Shown: positions 11,335-22,169 of the stretch, piece by piece
Layout: every line of letters begins with the position of its first letter
How positions within the stretch are numbered: position 1 is the stretch's first letter
From: Diphasiastrum complanatum
Lineage: Eukaryota; Streptophyta; Lycopodiopsida; Lycopodiales; Lycopodiaceae
Direction of reading: 5' to 3'
Assembly (NCBI GenBank): GCA_029204225.1
Contig: CM055096.1
Location: 65,384,370 to 65,448,369 of the forward strand
Length of the DNA: 64,000 bases
Notes under the pieces: model-generated
What the model saw: only the letters and a program-made list of their open reading frames with translations
Databases searched by the model: none
Told to the model about the DNA's origin: nothing
Made by a program: the position numbers and the translations under genes

Positions 11335-13978
11335 CAAAGGATTTAATTCTTCATGTAGTTTTTGGGCAAACTCCAAATTTTGTTGAGCCTCAATCAACAT
11401 CAAGTCTTCTTTGGATTTTGTATAACGACCAACTGGTAGATTGCCGAATTCTTGAAGCTTAACGGGGAGCAATGTTCCATTGAACAGCTCCTACATTAAC
11501 TTTCTGTCTACATCTGAATCACTACGTAGTGTGATTTCTTTACAATAGCGAGCTGAAAATCTTATGAAAGAGCTTTTAACATACATATTCTGAACGAAAA
11601 ACAATGTCTTTGCCGCAAAGGTGCCAAACTGGCAAAATAGTATGTACAAAATTGTTTATAATGTATTGACTTCCTTCTGTCTTGCAAATTGTGTTGAATC
11701 TCCACAAAATAATCTGCAAGGTTTCGCTCCCAATCCATGTAAAGACTGAAAAGTTCAGGATAGGCCATATTTACATTAATCAGCAATCTTGCATCGTCGA
11801 AAGCGCCTAGATCTGCAACAACTTGTGGTTTGTACAGTTGAAACTGCGACTTTCACTTCCAGAAATGTCACTTATTGTTTTTGTTTCGCAAGAATTGGAA
11901 TTATTTGATTCGAATGTATTCGAGAGCATACATAGTAGAAGAGCCTATGTATAACTCTATTGAACCAAAAGGCACGACCTGGAATTTACCCAATTATGCC
12001 CCAGTAGAAACATGCTTTATGCTCGATAGACAGCTGGGCCCATAACCAAAGAAAGTCGACCTTGTCCCAAGGTTGCGTCCAATCATCGAAGGCGATGCCT
12101 ACTGTGCCTGGTAGCATCATGTAATCCACACAACATTGTAATTCATTGTTAAATGCATGGGGACACCACTTCCAGAATCGTTCAGCAAATGCATGGAATC
12201 TTTCAGCACGTACCTTTGATTGATTTTGTCGTATTCGCTTTGCCTGAGTAGTTACTGTGGCCTAGTCTTGAGTTTGCAACTCAACAGCTAACTTCTAGTC
12301 TTCTAGCTGCTGCTTGAGATCTGACAACTCATGTTCGAGCCTGTCGATCTGCGCGACTGCCTCTAAATACTTTGGATGGTCAGTAGATCCCGAGCAGATA
12401 GGCACAACGTGAATGTGTTGCGTTAGATCATCAATGCAAAGCAGGGCCTGAAGGTATTCTTTGTGAGAGTCTGGCCCGCTACAAGTTGGGGTGTCATCAC
12501 TAGATAGCTCCTTCAACTCAGCCAACTCTTCCTCGACAAGTGCCTTCGCATCCTCGAGCGGTTGCAAGAACTCGACTCAAAAACTTTCGAGCATCTGGTC
12601 TTGGAGCTGGTTCAGTTTCGTGAGGTCTACTATGATCGAGCTTGCATTGCTGCACAGAGTAAGAGCAGCTTTTGCCTTTATTCGAGTCATTCGCTCCTCT
12701 TGTGAATGTTTCTAGAGACCGAGATTGTGTTGATTTGCACCCATCAGCTGTTGTTTCAAAGAATCATTTGAGTTTGAAAAGCTACAGACTTGGACTCAAT
12801 CGCCTTATTGGACTGCTTCAAAGAATCAGCTTTGTTTATTGCAATCTGAAGCTATGTTTCAAGAGAATGATTTCGTTCAATCAATTGCATGTTGTCTGAT
12901 TCGTGCGAATCGATCTTCTCGAAAGACGCATTAAGAGAGTCTTGGCATTTCCTCTCTGAGTTGACAAACTCCATGGTGAGCTTTTGGTGATACTTGTCAA
13001 ACTCATAAACCTCAACCACTAAATTCCTGGCTCATTCTAACATGGTGCAGAAGCACTGGGGCTGGTTAGCTAGTTCATCCTCTTGGTCGTCTGCTGCCTC
13101 AGTGTCACTAATGGTGCTATTCGTCCACTGCCTTAAGTGTCAGACTGAGTGGCATCGTCGTCCGAGGAGCTTAAACTCTTCTTCTACTTCTCTGAGGTTG
13201 AAGTAGAGATTGGCTTTGATAAATCAGCATTAGCGGCTCCATCCGTGTCCATGGTCGTAATAGCAAGTGCATCAGTTTGAGAAGCACCAACATCTGTTGT
13301 GGTAGCTGTGGAGTCAGGAGGCTAGAAAGGTCAATGGGTTTTGGAGGCAATAGCCATCCCATCAGCATGGTTTTCTCTTGATCGTTTAACACTCCAAAAT
13401 GTTCGCATAGTCGTGAAACGTGTGCTCCGACTCCAAAAAAAAATTGGTGTTTAATCCACCTCAAAAATGCCTTGTAAGCGATAACACCGAAGCAAACATG
13501 ATTACTAGCTAGCGCGTCCAATATATATCCAAAATTTTGCACATAAATGGTTACAGCCGCATCTGCCAAAAATATTGCTTGATTGGCGTATTTACAAAAC
13601 AGCTTAAAGGTGGTATTCTTTATGATCAACATTTTGTACCCCTTCATGGGTATGAAGCAATTACTCAGAAAATGGGCAGCTTCATCCACTGAATCTTTGT
13701 TTGTAGAAACAAGTTTACCATCCAATGGTAATCCCAGCGCTGTGCAGAACACTTCTTCAGAGATAGTGAAAAATTTGCCTCGCACAATGGACTTTGAAAT
13801 CCACCTCAGAAACTGCGTGGATGGAATTCACAAATTCAGTACTGACTTCAGACAAAATGACTGAAGGATCCACTTTCAAATTTTACAACCCGCATTGATC
13901 CAAAAAGGACTGGATTGATGCCAGGCGGATTCCTGCTTTCCAGGTAATTGAGGAGCTAGAACTCGATCCAAAAGCCAT
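11335..13978 (-). pseudogene. Long coiled-coil, retroelement-associated ORF, copy 1
   Basis: I cannot name this protein. The likely start is ATG at 13978-13976 (MAFGSSSSSSITWK). The N-terminal globular part (about 13890-13330) includes GKFFTISEEVFCTALGLPLDG and WLLPPKPIDLSS, similar in style to the plant 'putative transposon protein' domain. A Ser/Asp-rich acidic linker (13330-13080) follows, then a long coiled coil (about 12900-12250). A Trp-rich segment has WKWCPHAFNNELQCCVDYMM, and the helical C-terminus (to about 11335) reads IEAQQNLEFAQKLHEEL. Stops include TAA near 13881, TAG near 13181 and 12265, and TAA near 11987, with at least three frameshifts. Several stops fit CAG/CAA to TAG/TAA. 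Related copies lie at 21.0-22.2 and 32.3-34.4 kb. It could be an extra ORF or gag of a large LTR element. Confidence 0.6.
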
Positions 13979-14394
13979 TGTATCGAATAATTCACAAAAG
14001 CTCCATAGATCGCAACAGATCGTAAGAGAGTGCTTGATCACAAAAATTTTGAGCGAAGGAAAGCATGAAAACACAAGAAGAAAGTGTGAAGAAGAAAAAT
14101 AGAAAATAGCTTGTGATATGCAGAAGCGGTGTGGAGAGGTTGATGACGAGTCATTGGTGACATGACATCTGTCATTTCCATTATTAAGGACGTGCATGGC
14201 TCAAAGTTTCAAACTACGATTTGACAGATCAATCTTTATGACAGAAAACCGTTTGTGAAAAGAAAAGAAATAAATAAATAAGAAACAATATTCGTTGTGA
14301 TATGTGGGCATACACAAGTGTGAATAATGTTCACGTGGCCATCATTTTTAATGGAGGAATACAAAAGGTAGGTCGAGAGATTCTCAAAAATATT

Positions 14395-14802
14395 AAGAAC
14401 AAACTTTTCTGAATACTTCAAATACAAAAATGAGTAGATTCAAACTATGGGCCAGAACAATAAAAACATTTTCCTGATGGAGGCTCTAGTGAACTTCACT
14501 TATAGACTTGTTTCCTAAAGGACACGTGGTGAGAATTTCCAGAAAGGCCTTGTAGACTTGCTCGTCATGTTCAAAACGTGTATGTCATAGAAAGACAGAT
14601 TTTTGCCATCCAGCATTCCAAAACCATGAGTTTTCATGATGAAAAAAAGTGAAATTTAACAAGATTCAAGTGCTCTTAAGATAATAAACGTCTCTCTAGA
14701 ATCAGACATAATGCCAAAAGAAAACTCTTTTCAACTAAGCACTCCCATTTGAAAGATTGACACCATCTAAGAACAAACTTTTCTGAATACTTCAAATACA
14801 AA
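14395..14802. repeat. 34-bp direct repeat flanking degenerate SIN3 exon 4
   Basis: A perfect 34-bp repeat starting AAGAACAAACTTTTC occurs at 14395-14428 and 14769-14802. The 340 bp between holds the degenerate fourth exon of the SIN3-like gene. It could mark a local duplication or an insertion footprint. Confidence 0.8.
14486..14581 (-). pseudogene. SIN3-like gene, degenerate exon 4
   Basis: Encodes TRFEHDEQVYKAFLEIL, the start of the helix that follows KIK in SIN3 proteins (family form RF..DE.VYK.FLEIL). The next residues are altered, then NKSISEV is recognisable before TAG at 14488-14486. The two bases before the expected exon start (14583-14582) read AT rather than AG, so normal splicing is not expected. 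Family knowledge supports the identity; loss of function is inference. Confidence 0.7.
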
Positions 14803-15020
14803 GTTAGATTCTGCATACTGTTTGCTTCTGAAATCATAGTCACATAGAGGTAAACGATCCTCTTATTTCTCTAACTTACCTAGAAGCACAGAAAACTGTA
14901 AGATTGAATTCCGAAAAGTCCAGGGTCTATAGCCAATGTTATCATGGTCCAAAACCATAGACTAGAAATTTCTGAAATGGCAAACTAACACGAGCTTTTT
15001 GGGCATGCCGGATTGATCAC

Positions 15021-15195
15021 CTTGATCTTGTTCACGTAATCCACAGGCTGCTTTTTAGGCGGTGGAGGAGTTTCCTCTTCGAGTGGAAGTGTTATTTCAT
15101 AGCCCTTTGGGAGAAATGTGTTGAAACCTATTATTAACCGGGGATGACCCCTAAATAGATCTTTCACTCTAGCAATGAGTCCTGCAGGGTCGATC
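15021..15195 (-). CDS. SIN3-like gene, coding exon 3 (rest of PAH1)
   Basis: The acceptor TTTCAG ends at 15196. The exon encodes [20 protein letters not shown] and [19 protein letters not shown], then a proline run and [19 protein letters not shown] is diagnostic for the PAH1 region of SIN3 proteins. The exon ends on a codon boundary at a GTGATC donor (15020), exactly where plant SNL genes break before the next Phe-rich helix. The sequence is very well conserved, arguing that decay is recent or that this part is under selection. Confidence 0.9.
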
Positions 15196-15316
15196 CTGAA
15201 AGCCACACACTAGCCTACTTAAGATACAAGCTATACATTATTTGGCAAAATTGACAAGCCTTTGGTGTTGAAGTTAATCACAAATATGGGTTCATCAGAG
15301 TAGAAACTGTAGATAC

Positions 15317-15469
15317 CTCTGTTCCTTGAAATGTTGGAAGACTTCTAAAAAATCGTCAAAATTGTCTTTGTCATCTTTAAATCTATCTTTCACTGCCTTC
15401 AGGTATTGTAATGCATCATCCCGCGTTGTCACTCTCTGGGATCCAGCAGCTGTCTGCACAGGTTCACTT
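15317..15469 (-). CDS. SIN3-like gene, coding exon 2 (first PAH1 helices)
   Basis: The acceptor is GGGAGCAG before 15469; this is the only nearby AG that restores the phase from exon 1. The exon encodes [19 protein letters not shown], then [15 protein letters not shown] and [15 protein letters not shown], the hallmark first helices of the SIN3 PAH1 fold. The donor GTATCT starts at 15316. The family usually has FLEVMKDFKAQR here, so FQH for MKD is a modest deviation. Confidence 0.85.
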
Positions 15470-15652
15470 CTGCTCCCAGAAGAAGGTGCCAAACAGCAAA
15501 TGATCAACAAAGAAATACAAATGAGGAATTTGATGTCAAAACAAAAACTTGAATGGAACTTAATATCCCTATATCGTGCCGTAAGTCGAGAAATTTGAAC
15601 AAAGAAAATGAGAGCAAAAAACAATATACAAAGAGGCAATGTGAAAGCTTAC

Positions 15653-15726
15653 GATTCTCCTGAAGCACTTGCAGGTCGTTTCAGATGTGGACCGAATGAG
15701 CTATCGTGATCTCTATGGCGCTTCAT
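15653..15726 (-). CDS. SIN3-like gene, coding exon 1
   Basis: ATG at 15726-15724 begins MKRHRDHDS and continues to KRPASASGES. Plant SNL proteins also start MKR with an Arg/Ser-rich lead, which is why this ATG is preferred. The donor is GTAAGC at 15652-15647, leaving two bases of a Ser codon. Confidence 0.75.
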
Positions 15727-16035
15727 GCTGCTGCTATTCATCAACAGATTGAGATGATGTGTTTTTTGATCCTTTGTTGAAATACGCCTTCTTAGGATTG
15801 ATCACATGCCAACACCACATAAATAGTAACTCCCCATGAAACAGCAGCAACGATCCACTACTAAGCAAACATCACAAGCCATAAAGCCTTGATCCACAGG
15901 AAACACGCATACGTGAAAGAGGTCCGCCGATAAGCAGCCAGCTAAGAAACAACACAATATTCTACACAAGCACACAAAGCATGAAAAGCCAGCACAATAA
16001 ACAGCAAGCACTGAAGCAAAAAGAAAGAAAAATTT

Positions 16036-16453
16036 ACCTGTGAAGCAAAAACGAAGCGATGCAAGGGCAATTAGATGCGATATGCCAAGGGATAATGTGA
16101 GCGGATTTGTGAAGCCACGTCCTGGTTGAAGATCGAAAACGAGACGACCAAATAAATCGCAGCCGAGAGCAGCCTGCCTCCCTGACACAGCCAGCAGCAG
16201 CAGCAGCAAAAGAGAGCGAGCAGCGACGATCAATGACGACGACGACGATGACGACGATGGAAGAAAAGAAAGAGAGAAGCCAAGCAACGAACGTGAAAGG
16301 CAAAACAGAAAACTTGAAGCAAAGCGAGCGAGAGAGGGGAGAGGCCTTTGAGGACTTTGTATTTATAGTGTGATTTCGCTGTCGTAAAATCCGACCGCCG
16401 GTAAGGCTAGCGGCGATTTGGCCAAATACGGCCACAAGGGCTAAACCCTAAAC
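16036..16453 (-). promoter_or_regulatory. SIN3-like promoter and 5' leader
   Basis: On the minus strand a telo-box (AAACCCTAA read on the plus strand, 16443-16451) is followed by a TATA box CTATAAAT (16368-16361). About 30 bp further the CT-rich leader begins, with pyrimidine tracts, CGT and CTG trinucleotide runs, and no good ATG. A strong donor, CTTCACAG then GTAAATTT, lies at 16036/16035. This suggests a leader intron ending somewhere before 15726, possibly at GATGAATAG near 15735. GC content is higher than in the surrounding DNA. Telo-box plus TATA is common in promoters of housekeeping plant genes. Confidence 0.65.
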
Positions 16454-16919
16454 CGTGAGGGCTAGCCTGGAATTCAAATGACACGCGCGCTCTTACTTCC
16501 GTCGTCATTCGATTCTCCCACGCATTTTTGATCTTGCCACGTCTCATAAGATCCGAATGAAGGGCCGAATGGCCTGTCCCCGCCGAATATCTAGACCAAC
16601 CACTCTATATCTTAGCTCATACCCCTTTTTATAGGAGTTCCACTCTTGAGGCCCCCAAAATGACCCTTTGGCACCGGCAAATAGACCAAAGTGGAAGGCC
16701 CTTCAATCACGTAAGGATCTTCTCTTTTGCAAAATTGGGATCAAGATCTTTTAGGTTCTCATAACCGCTTTTGATAGTTGGTACATTGCGTTATCTTTTG
16801 TTCGAAAGGTGGAACTAAACAATTGCACTAATACAAGATCAAAGGCACTAATCTCACAACATATATCTAAGGCAAGGCTCTTCGTGAGGGATAAAGCCCC
16901 CTAAACATACGCTTTACGA

Positions 16920-17029
16920 ACATGAGCGCCCAAGTGATTTGTCGAGCATAGACAGCTGATGGATTTCTCTTTAAACATGTTATGATAAAGTTGTTTTTGG
17001 GCATAATGCTTGAGCATCTATCTAGTTCC
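16920..17029 (+). repeat. Dispersed non-coding repeat, copy 1
   Basis: About 110 bp closely resembling 61286-61391 (shared stretch CAAGTGATTTGTCGAGCATA and more). At 61391 the sequence runs on uninterrupted, while here the copia B LTR begins at about 17030. The pair therefore marks the left edge of that insertion or rearrangement. Confidence 0.75.
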
Positions 17030-17675
17030 ATTCATATTACTGCAGTTTTACACGCATTGTTGCACAGTCTACAGAGATACTCTATTACTGAAGACAAGCA
17101 TCATAATGGCAACCGACTTGGCTAACTTGTCAAGGAAGCCCGACTCCATCGACTATCGTTGAGGACCGTTGTCTCGACTTTATTCACTATTAGCACACTC
17201 GACTCCAAATAGTCGAAGCCTTCTCACGCCCACTTCCTGTACTGTGCTTGCATTTGCACTAATGTAAATTGTATATAGATGATGATCATTGTAACATACA
17301 TATAACATAAATACGAGAATTATCAAAGACGGACACTATAGATGCTTTCATGCATTCATTCTTTTTTTTCAGATTGATTGTCAGGAATAAGCTCATAGCT
17401 TTTACAGAGTGGAGTTAGCTTCCTAAGCTTCCGGTTTTGCCCGCAATTGTCTTGTGCTCACAGCATCAATTTGACTTGTATTTTCATACATATCAATCTG
17501 AATCGACTATTGTCTTCTTTGTCAGTGTTGATTGCTTTTGCTATTTCATTTTTTTTGTCTGACTCTCTTACTACTTTGTCTAACTGTCTGCTGTTCTCAC
17601 TTCTGCAACTGCAAGTAATTAAATTCTTTGTGTTCGCCTACGCGTTGAGGAGATTTCTACCACCATCTCCCAGCA
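17030..17675 (+). mobile_element. copia family B 5' LTR, copy 2 (5' truncated)
   Basis: Matches 6089-6755 in the inverted orientation, lacks roughly the first 40 bp, and ends CCAGCA at 17675. The primer-binding site TGGTATCAGAGTGC starts at 17676, directly after. A plain copia 5' end (LTR, primer site, gag) is thus visible, but no pol or 3' LTR follows. Confidence 0.8.
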
Positions 17676-17828
17676 TGGTATCAGAGTGCAAATTATAGTT
17701 TGATAAGCTTCCCACAGAACCTGGTTCTATCACCTGATAGAATAATTGATTTCTTGTTCTGTAAATAACATTAGATTTTCATTTTTAAGTCACTAATAGT
17801 TATTACTGTCACCTAGACTAACTTCCAC

Positions 17829-18343
17829 ATGGATTGTCAAAGCAAAGCCAGTCACATCATGAACAAGCTTCATGGATCTAACTACCATCTGTGGAAAATT
17901 AAGATGAAAATTGTGCTAATGGCTAAGGAGTTGTATGATATTGTCACAGGTGCAAAGGCAAGACCCAAAGCAAATATCGCTGCAATATCTCAATGGAAGC
18001 TGAAGGATGGCAAATCTCAGACACACAAATCGGCCATGTGTCTGAAGCTCAAACCTCAAAAGAAGTCTGGGACATCTTGAACACATTGTACAATGTGCGT
18101 GACATATCTTCTAAGATACACCTCAAATGGAGATTCTTCTCCCTCAAGATGACAAATGGTGATTCACTTCAGAATCACATCAACCAGTTCAAGAACTTGC
18201 CGCAATAGATGGCCATTGTCGGATCAGTCATAGACTATCAAGACACAATAATGACACTTCTTTCAAGCTTTCCAAGCTCATATGACAACCGAGTGATGAT
18301 CATCACGACACACCCAGAGCTAACTCTATCAAGAGTCATCACA
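17829..18343 (+). pseudogene. Ty1/copia gag fragment, family B copy 2
   Basis: Starts MDCQSKASHIMNKLHGSNYH (17829) and carries the DUF4219/UBN2 region (WKIKMKIVLMAKELYDIV, then after a frame change SEAQTSKEVWDILNTLYNVR). It contains the same in-frame TAG after FKNLPQ as copy 1 at 5.6 kb, then MAIVGSVIDYQDT and LTLSRVIT. Similarity to copy 1 ends at about 18343. The gag is truncated and frameshifted near 17960-18000. Confidence 0.85.
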
Positions 18344-18479
18344 ATGTTGTTGCAGGAAGACAGCAGAAGGAACAAACCCTCCAGTTCGCCCCGTAGAACA
18401 TATATTGATCTCAAACTTCAGTCTCGAGCATCGAGAGAGAAGAGTTTATGCATATGTAAGAGGTTGAAGAAGTGAATAG

Positions 18480-19185
18480 AGTGCTGAGAGTTATTCTCGC
18501 TTATCTTCGTTGTCCGCGCTGTTGAGTGTGAGTGATCCTGAGTCTACTAGCAATCTCTAACGCATTACATGAATTACTCTCTGATCAGATAGACTCTCTA
18601 GCGCATTACAGTCATTTGTTGTGTATCCGTAAAACATGCTCTAAAGAACTGTCTTAAAATCATCTTATTCGTCTGTTGCGAATACTTTCTTTTCAGCACT
18701 TGAATAACGTCTACCTTTGGTACAATATAGCACGATCATTGAATAAAACTGTATGTATACATATGAGATGACAGTCCCTGTCCGAAGAATTGAGTCTTTG
18801 ATCTGTGTTCCTGATTGTAACTGACATAAGATTCTAATGTGCTCTAGAACTATTTGTGTTTTTTAACCATAACCTTGGACTTAATTTGTTGAGGACTTCT
18901 GTCTAGAAACGAACAGTTCGCGAACACGATTAATTAATTGTCTGCACAACAACAAATACATCGAACATTTCTCGACTCTCTGTTGACACCTTAATCATCC
19001 GGAGTGTAGTACTACCGTACTACTCTGATAACATCTCATATGTAAAACGCATTTCATTCGATTTGATACAGGCCAGATTGATGTTCTAAAATTATTAACA
19101 TTACACACCCCAAACACAAGTAATACTGGTTACTTTCTAATGTCTGTTGACAACTAGAATAACACTCGAAACCACTTGTCATAAT
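18480..19185. other. No gene recognised
   Basis: No domain found. On the minus strand near 19045-19030 there is TTATCAGAGTAGTAC, which is weakly like a copia primer site, and GAACAGTTCGCGAAC occurs near 18910. This may be more LTR sequence, but I cannot define an element. Confidence 0.4.
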
Positions 19186-19189
19186 TGTA

Positions 19190-19545
19190 TCAAATACATA
19201 ACTTTCTAACGTTGTCCTCTGTGGGAACAACATTATTTACTACAAAATCTATATTAACCTTGTTGGTATAGTACGACAATATCCCACAGCTCCTTTGCTT
19301 TCGAGATTGTAGCCAGAGACTATCCTCGATGGATGAAGATAACATGACTACTGCCTTGTCATTCTTCTCCCTCCATTCGCGTAGCTCCTTGTCTGTTGTT
19401 GTAGGCATCTCCTCGGTGCCATCTACCTAGGGAAATAATTTTTCTCCCTTTAGTATTAGCGAGGTCTTAGCCTTCCATGCCAGGAAGTTAGATCCTGATG
19501 AATCGAGGATTGTACAGATCATGGGTGCTGAAGCGAAATCAAATT
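19190..19545 (-). pseudogene. Ty1/copia gag N-terminus, family C
   Basis: The minus strand reads LDSSGSNFLAWKAKTSLILK, then GEKLFP, an in-frame TAG, VDGTEEMPTTTDKELREWRE and NDKAVVMLSSSIEDSL, the usual start of copia gag (DUF4219 then UBN2). It lies just downstream of a matching LTR (19585-20310), so it is the 5' end of an element whose pol is missing. The single TAG fits CAG to TAG. The frame shifts soon after IEDSL. Confidence 0.75.
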
Positions 19546-19584
19546 AATCGCGAACAAACAACAATTCAGATGAATTTCAGATAT

Positions 19585-20310
19585 GATTGCTGGTCATTGT
19601 CGGCTATATCATTCCTATAGTCATCCAGAATGTAGACAGACGCTCTTGACCTATGTTTTAGATTAGTATAGCATTCAACAAAACTGAACCAATGTGCAGA
19701 ATAGATAATACAGGTGAGTAAGATGCACAAGAGATAGCAGACAATAATTCATTTAAGATCAGACAAAATTAAGAGTGATATGTGCGTAATAGCTACAATA
19801 TCATCTATTGATCCTCTCGCTTTTTGAACGTTGTATGGCAGACCCACACAACGCGTTGGTGTGAGAGAAGCGATGTTCTCCCATGAGTAATGTCTTGCTT
19901 ACTAGCAGACTTCTTGGATCTTTGTGGATACTGCTCACAAAACTTGTCTCGGACTCCTATTCTGTGTTTTGTGTATTGTCTATTTGCTATTGCATGTATC
20001 TTATACATTCAAAGTAGCACACCAGATCAGATAGACTAAACAATCTATAACTAATCATGGATAAACAGAAAAATGGATTAGGCATGTCCTAACGCTCTTC
20101 CACTGATGTCATCAAATCAGATCAGGGTTCTGTAGTGCATGGTACTTGCATGATCTTCCTGATCCATTGGAACGTGAAAGTCGAAAAGTGTCGTGAAAAT
20201 TTTTGCGTCGCTTCGAGCCGTTTGACTTTCGCGTTGTTTGACTTTCTCTTGCTATATCACGAATAATTTTCTTTCGTGAACTCCCATGAGAGCGATAACA
20301 TAAAACAAAT
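19585..20310 (-). mobile_element. copia family C 5' LTR (minus-strand copy)
   Basis: The part from about 19590 to 20075 matches 55740-56224 on the plus strand (shared blocks around ACGCGTTGTGTGGGTCT and GTCTATTTGCTA). The same family's gag follows on the minus strand. The upstream edge at about 20310 (TGTTGGATTTG) is inferred. The U3 part at 20170-20290 contains CGAAAGTCAAAC-type units related to the minisatellite in the 55.6-kb copy. Confidence 0.65.
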
Positions 20311-20399
20311 CCAACATGCAAGGATGATTCACAATTAGTTCTAAGATCCATTAACACTAAGTATTAACCCTACATCCATTAACACTAAATCCACAATGA

Positions 20400-20999
20400 T
20401 GATAGCTTACTCTTTCTCTCTCTTCCCTTCTCTCTCACAAAAAACATAAGAAATAGCAATTTCAATAAACTTCATATCCAACAATTAGCTTATACAAAGA
20501 AAATATGTGAGATGCAGAAAAAGTTATAAAGAGCAAGGACATTTACAAATCCGATCCATAAGAGAGCCAATTTGCTTGTATTAAAATAAAGAGAGAACAT
20601 GTACAATCATTCAAAATTGTTACTTATATAAGAAATTGAGGAGATGGGCGCCCCAATTCCTATTGGCTAGTTCCTACCTCCCTAACTATTCAAATTTTAA
20701 AAAAGAGTGGGAATCCATTCAATAATTGGAGGGAACCAATTTGAAATTGAAATTTGGTGGGAACCCCAACTTTATCCACTAACTTGACATTTAGACCTGT
20801 GACATTAAAAGTCCTGCAAAAAGGCCTAAAGTCCTTTTATTAACTTGTAACTAATCAAATAACTATGTGATCATCGGATTGGACTTACACACACAGGGTG
20901 CCAAATCCCTCTCACTTATTAACTAGAGTTAGGCTTGTCTTGGCAAACCCTTCAACAATATCCACTACCAAAACTGGTGGCGGTCCCATGACACCTCAG
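20400..20999. other. No gene recognised
   Basis: AT-rich with a CT-rich tract at 20410-20440. It may be LTR-like sequence, but nothing firm is visible. Confidence 0.4.
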
Positions 21000-22163
21000 G
21001 AGATTTATTCACTTCGGAATTTGACTAACCTTGCGTCGTACTTTGATTAGATGGTACTGCACCTTTTTCATGAACTCAAGACGGACAGTATTAAAATTAA
21101 TATTGTGCGATAGGAAGCACTTATTTGCACCGGCCAGCCACATTGACGTAGTCCATGCTGTAAATGATTCCCATGAACCACCCATCATCGCGGCACGATA
21201 GTACAACCTTGCTATTGGCAGCTGATTTTGGACACTGTCGGATGCCATCGGTTTATTAGGATCGAAAGCCAAAGTAGAAAAGCAATCATCCTATCACGTA
21301 GCGACCGATGCCAACATTGTCAAGATTTTTGTGAACAACATAAATTGCCTAACTGTTGGATCTAGTAAGAACATATATTCCTATTGATAAGCTTGTAAGA
21401 CATGGTGGAAATCAACTAAAATTGTCGAATTGTAACGCTGGTGGATTATGGGCCAATTTGGAGTATGGGTATTGATTTTGTTCATTGGCACACCTAAATT
21501 TTTCCATTTGTTACAACGTGGCATCGACATATAATATGGATCCACTCGTAGTTGGTAAGGGCTGGCAACATAACTTCGAGATATGCTTGTCCATTGCAGT
21601 TTTTTCATCTTGTATGGTTTGGATCACTCACGCAAGGTTAGTAACTAAACTCATAATATCACCAGAATCCACAGTTGGTGCTGTAGCAACAACAACAACA
21701 AGTAATCCTGATCCAGAAGCTTGACTTGGGTTGCCTTGAGGTTTCAGTTGTATATCTTCTTCCTCAAATACATCCTCTTCTTCATAACCATCTGGTGTAG
21801 TAGCATCAAACTGCTTTGGTGATGGAACTGCATGGGCGACCCTGATGGTATCTTGTGCTACTTCGGCTTGATCTTGTTGATCTGTCTGAAAGGATGAATC
21901 AAAAATTGTAGAACTATCATGGAACTGTTCAAATTATTTTCCAGGGAATAGATGTATTCCATCAAATAGCTTTCATTGGTCCAATAGAACTCATCAGTGG
22001 TATCAATAAAGGGCTTGAAGATACTCTTAGCGTGCTTATGATTTGGGGAGGGCTGTTTGTGAAAAATGCAAAAATAAGCTTGGTAGAGGCCAAAAATCTT
22101 GTATATAGATAAACACACATGTGTGGAGCCTGTTCCCATGTGTGAAATTAGTGTACTTGTCAT
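21000..22163 (-). pseudogene. Long coiled-coil, retroelement-associated ORF, copy 2
   Basis: The minus strand has HKQPSPNHKHAKSIFKPFID and NESYLMEYIYSLE, which pair with HLPISHRHAKTLIKPFVIQT and NDYLIDVIMEPV of copy 3 (33.9-34.1 kb). After a frameshift near 21930 comes an acidic, Gln/Ser-rich linker with GYEEEDVFEEEDIQ, then a helical part with VIQTIQDEKTAMDKHISKL. The C-terminal piece is LYYRAAMMGGSWESFTAWTT. Stops include TGA before VIQTIQ (where CGA fits) and TAA before QMEKF (where CAA fits). No function is known to me. Its recurrence next to LTR elements suggests it belongs to one. Confidence 0.55.
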
Positions 22164-22169
22164 GTACCA

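Larger units (their letters stand above)
14486..16335 (-). pseudogene. SIN3-like transcriptional co-repressor, 5' part only
   Basis: Plant SIN3-like (SNL) proteins are nuclear scaffolds that bind repressors through paired amphipathic helix (PAH) domains and recruit histone deacetylase. Here a start codon, three well-spliced coding exons (15653-15726, 15317-15469, 15021-15195) and a poor fourth exon (14486-14581) encode the N-terminus and PAH1. All splice phases agree: 2 nt left over after exon 1, 2 nt after exon 2, 0 after exon 3. PAH2, PAH3 and the HDAC-interaction region, which normally follow, are absent from the window. Retroelement-type sequence follows on the 3' side. Exon 4 lacks an AG acceptor and ends in TAG. 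I read it as a truncated gene or pseudogene with a preserved promoter. The alternative is a short PAH1-only transcript ending in intron 3. Confidence 0.8.

Noticed and set aside
15802-16435. Ser/Leu-rich and Cys-rich open frames on the minus strand
   Set aside because: They lie in the leader exon and first intron of the SIN3-like gene, upstream of the better-supported ATG, and match no family.
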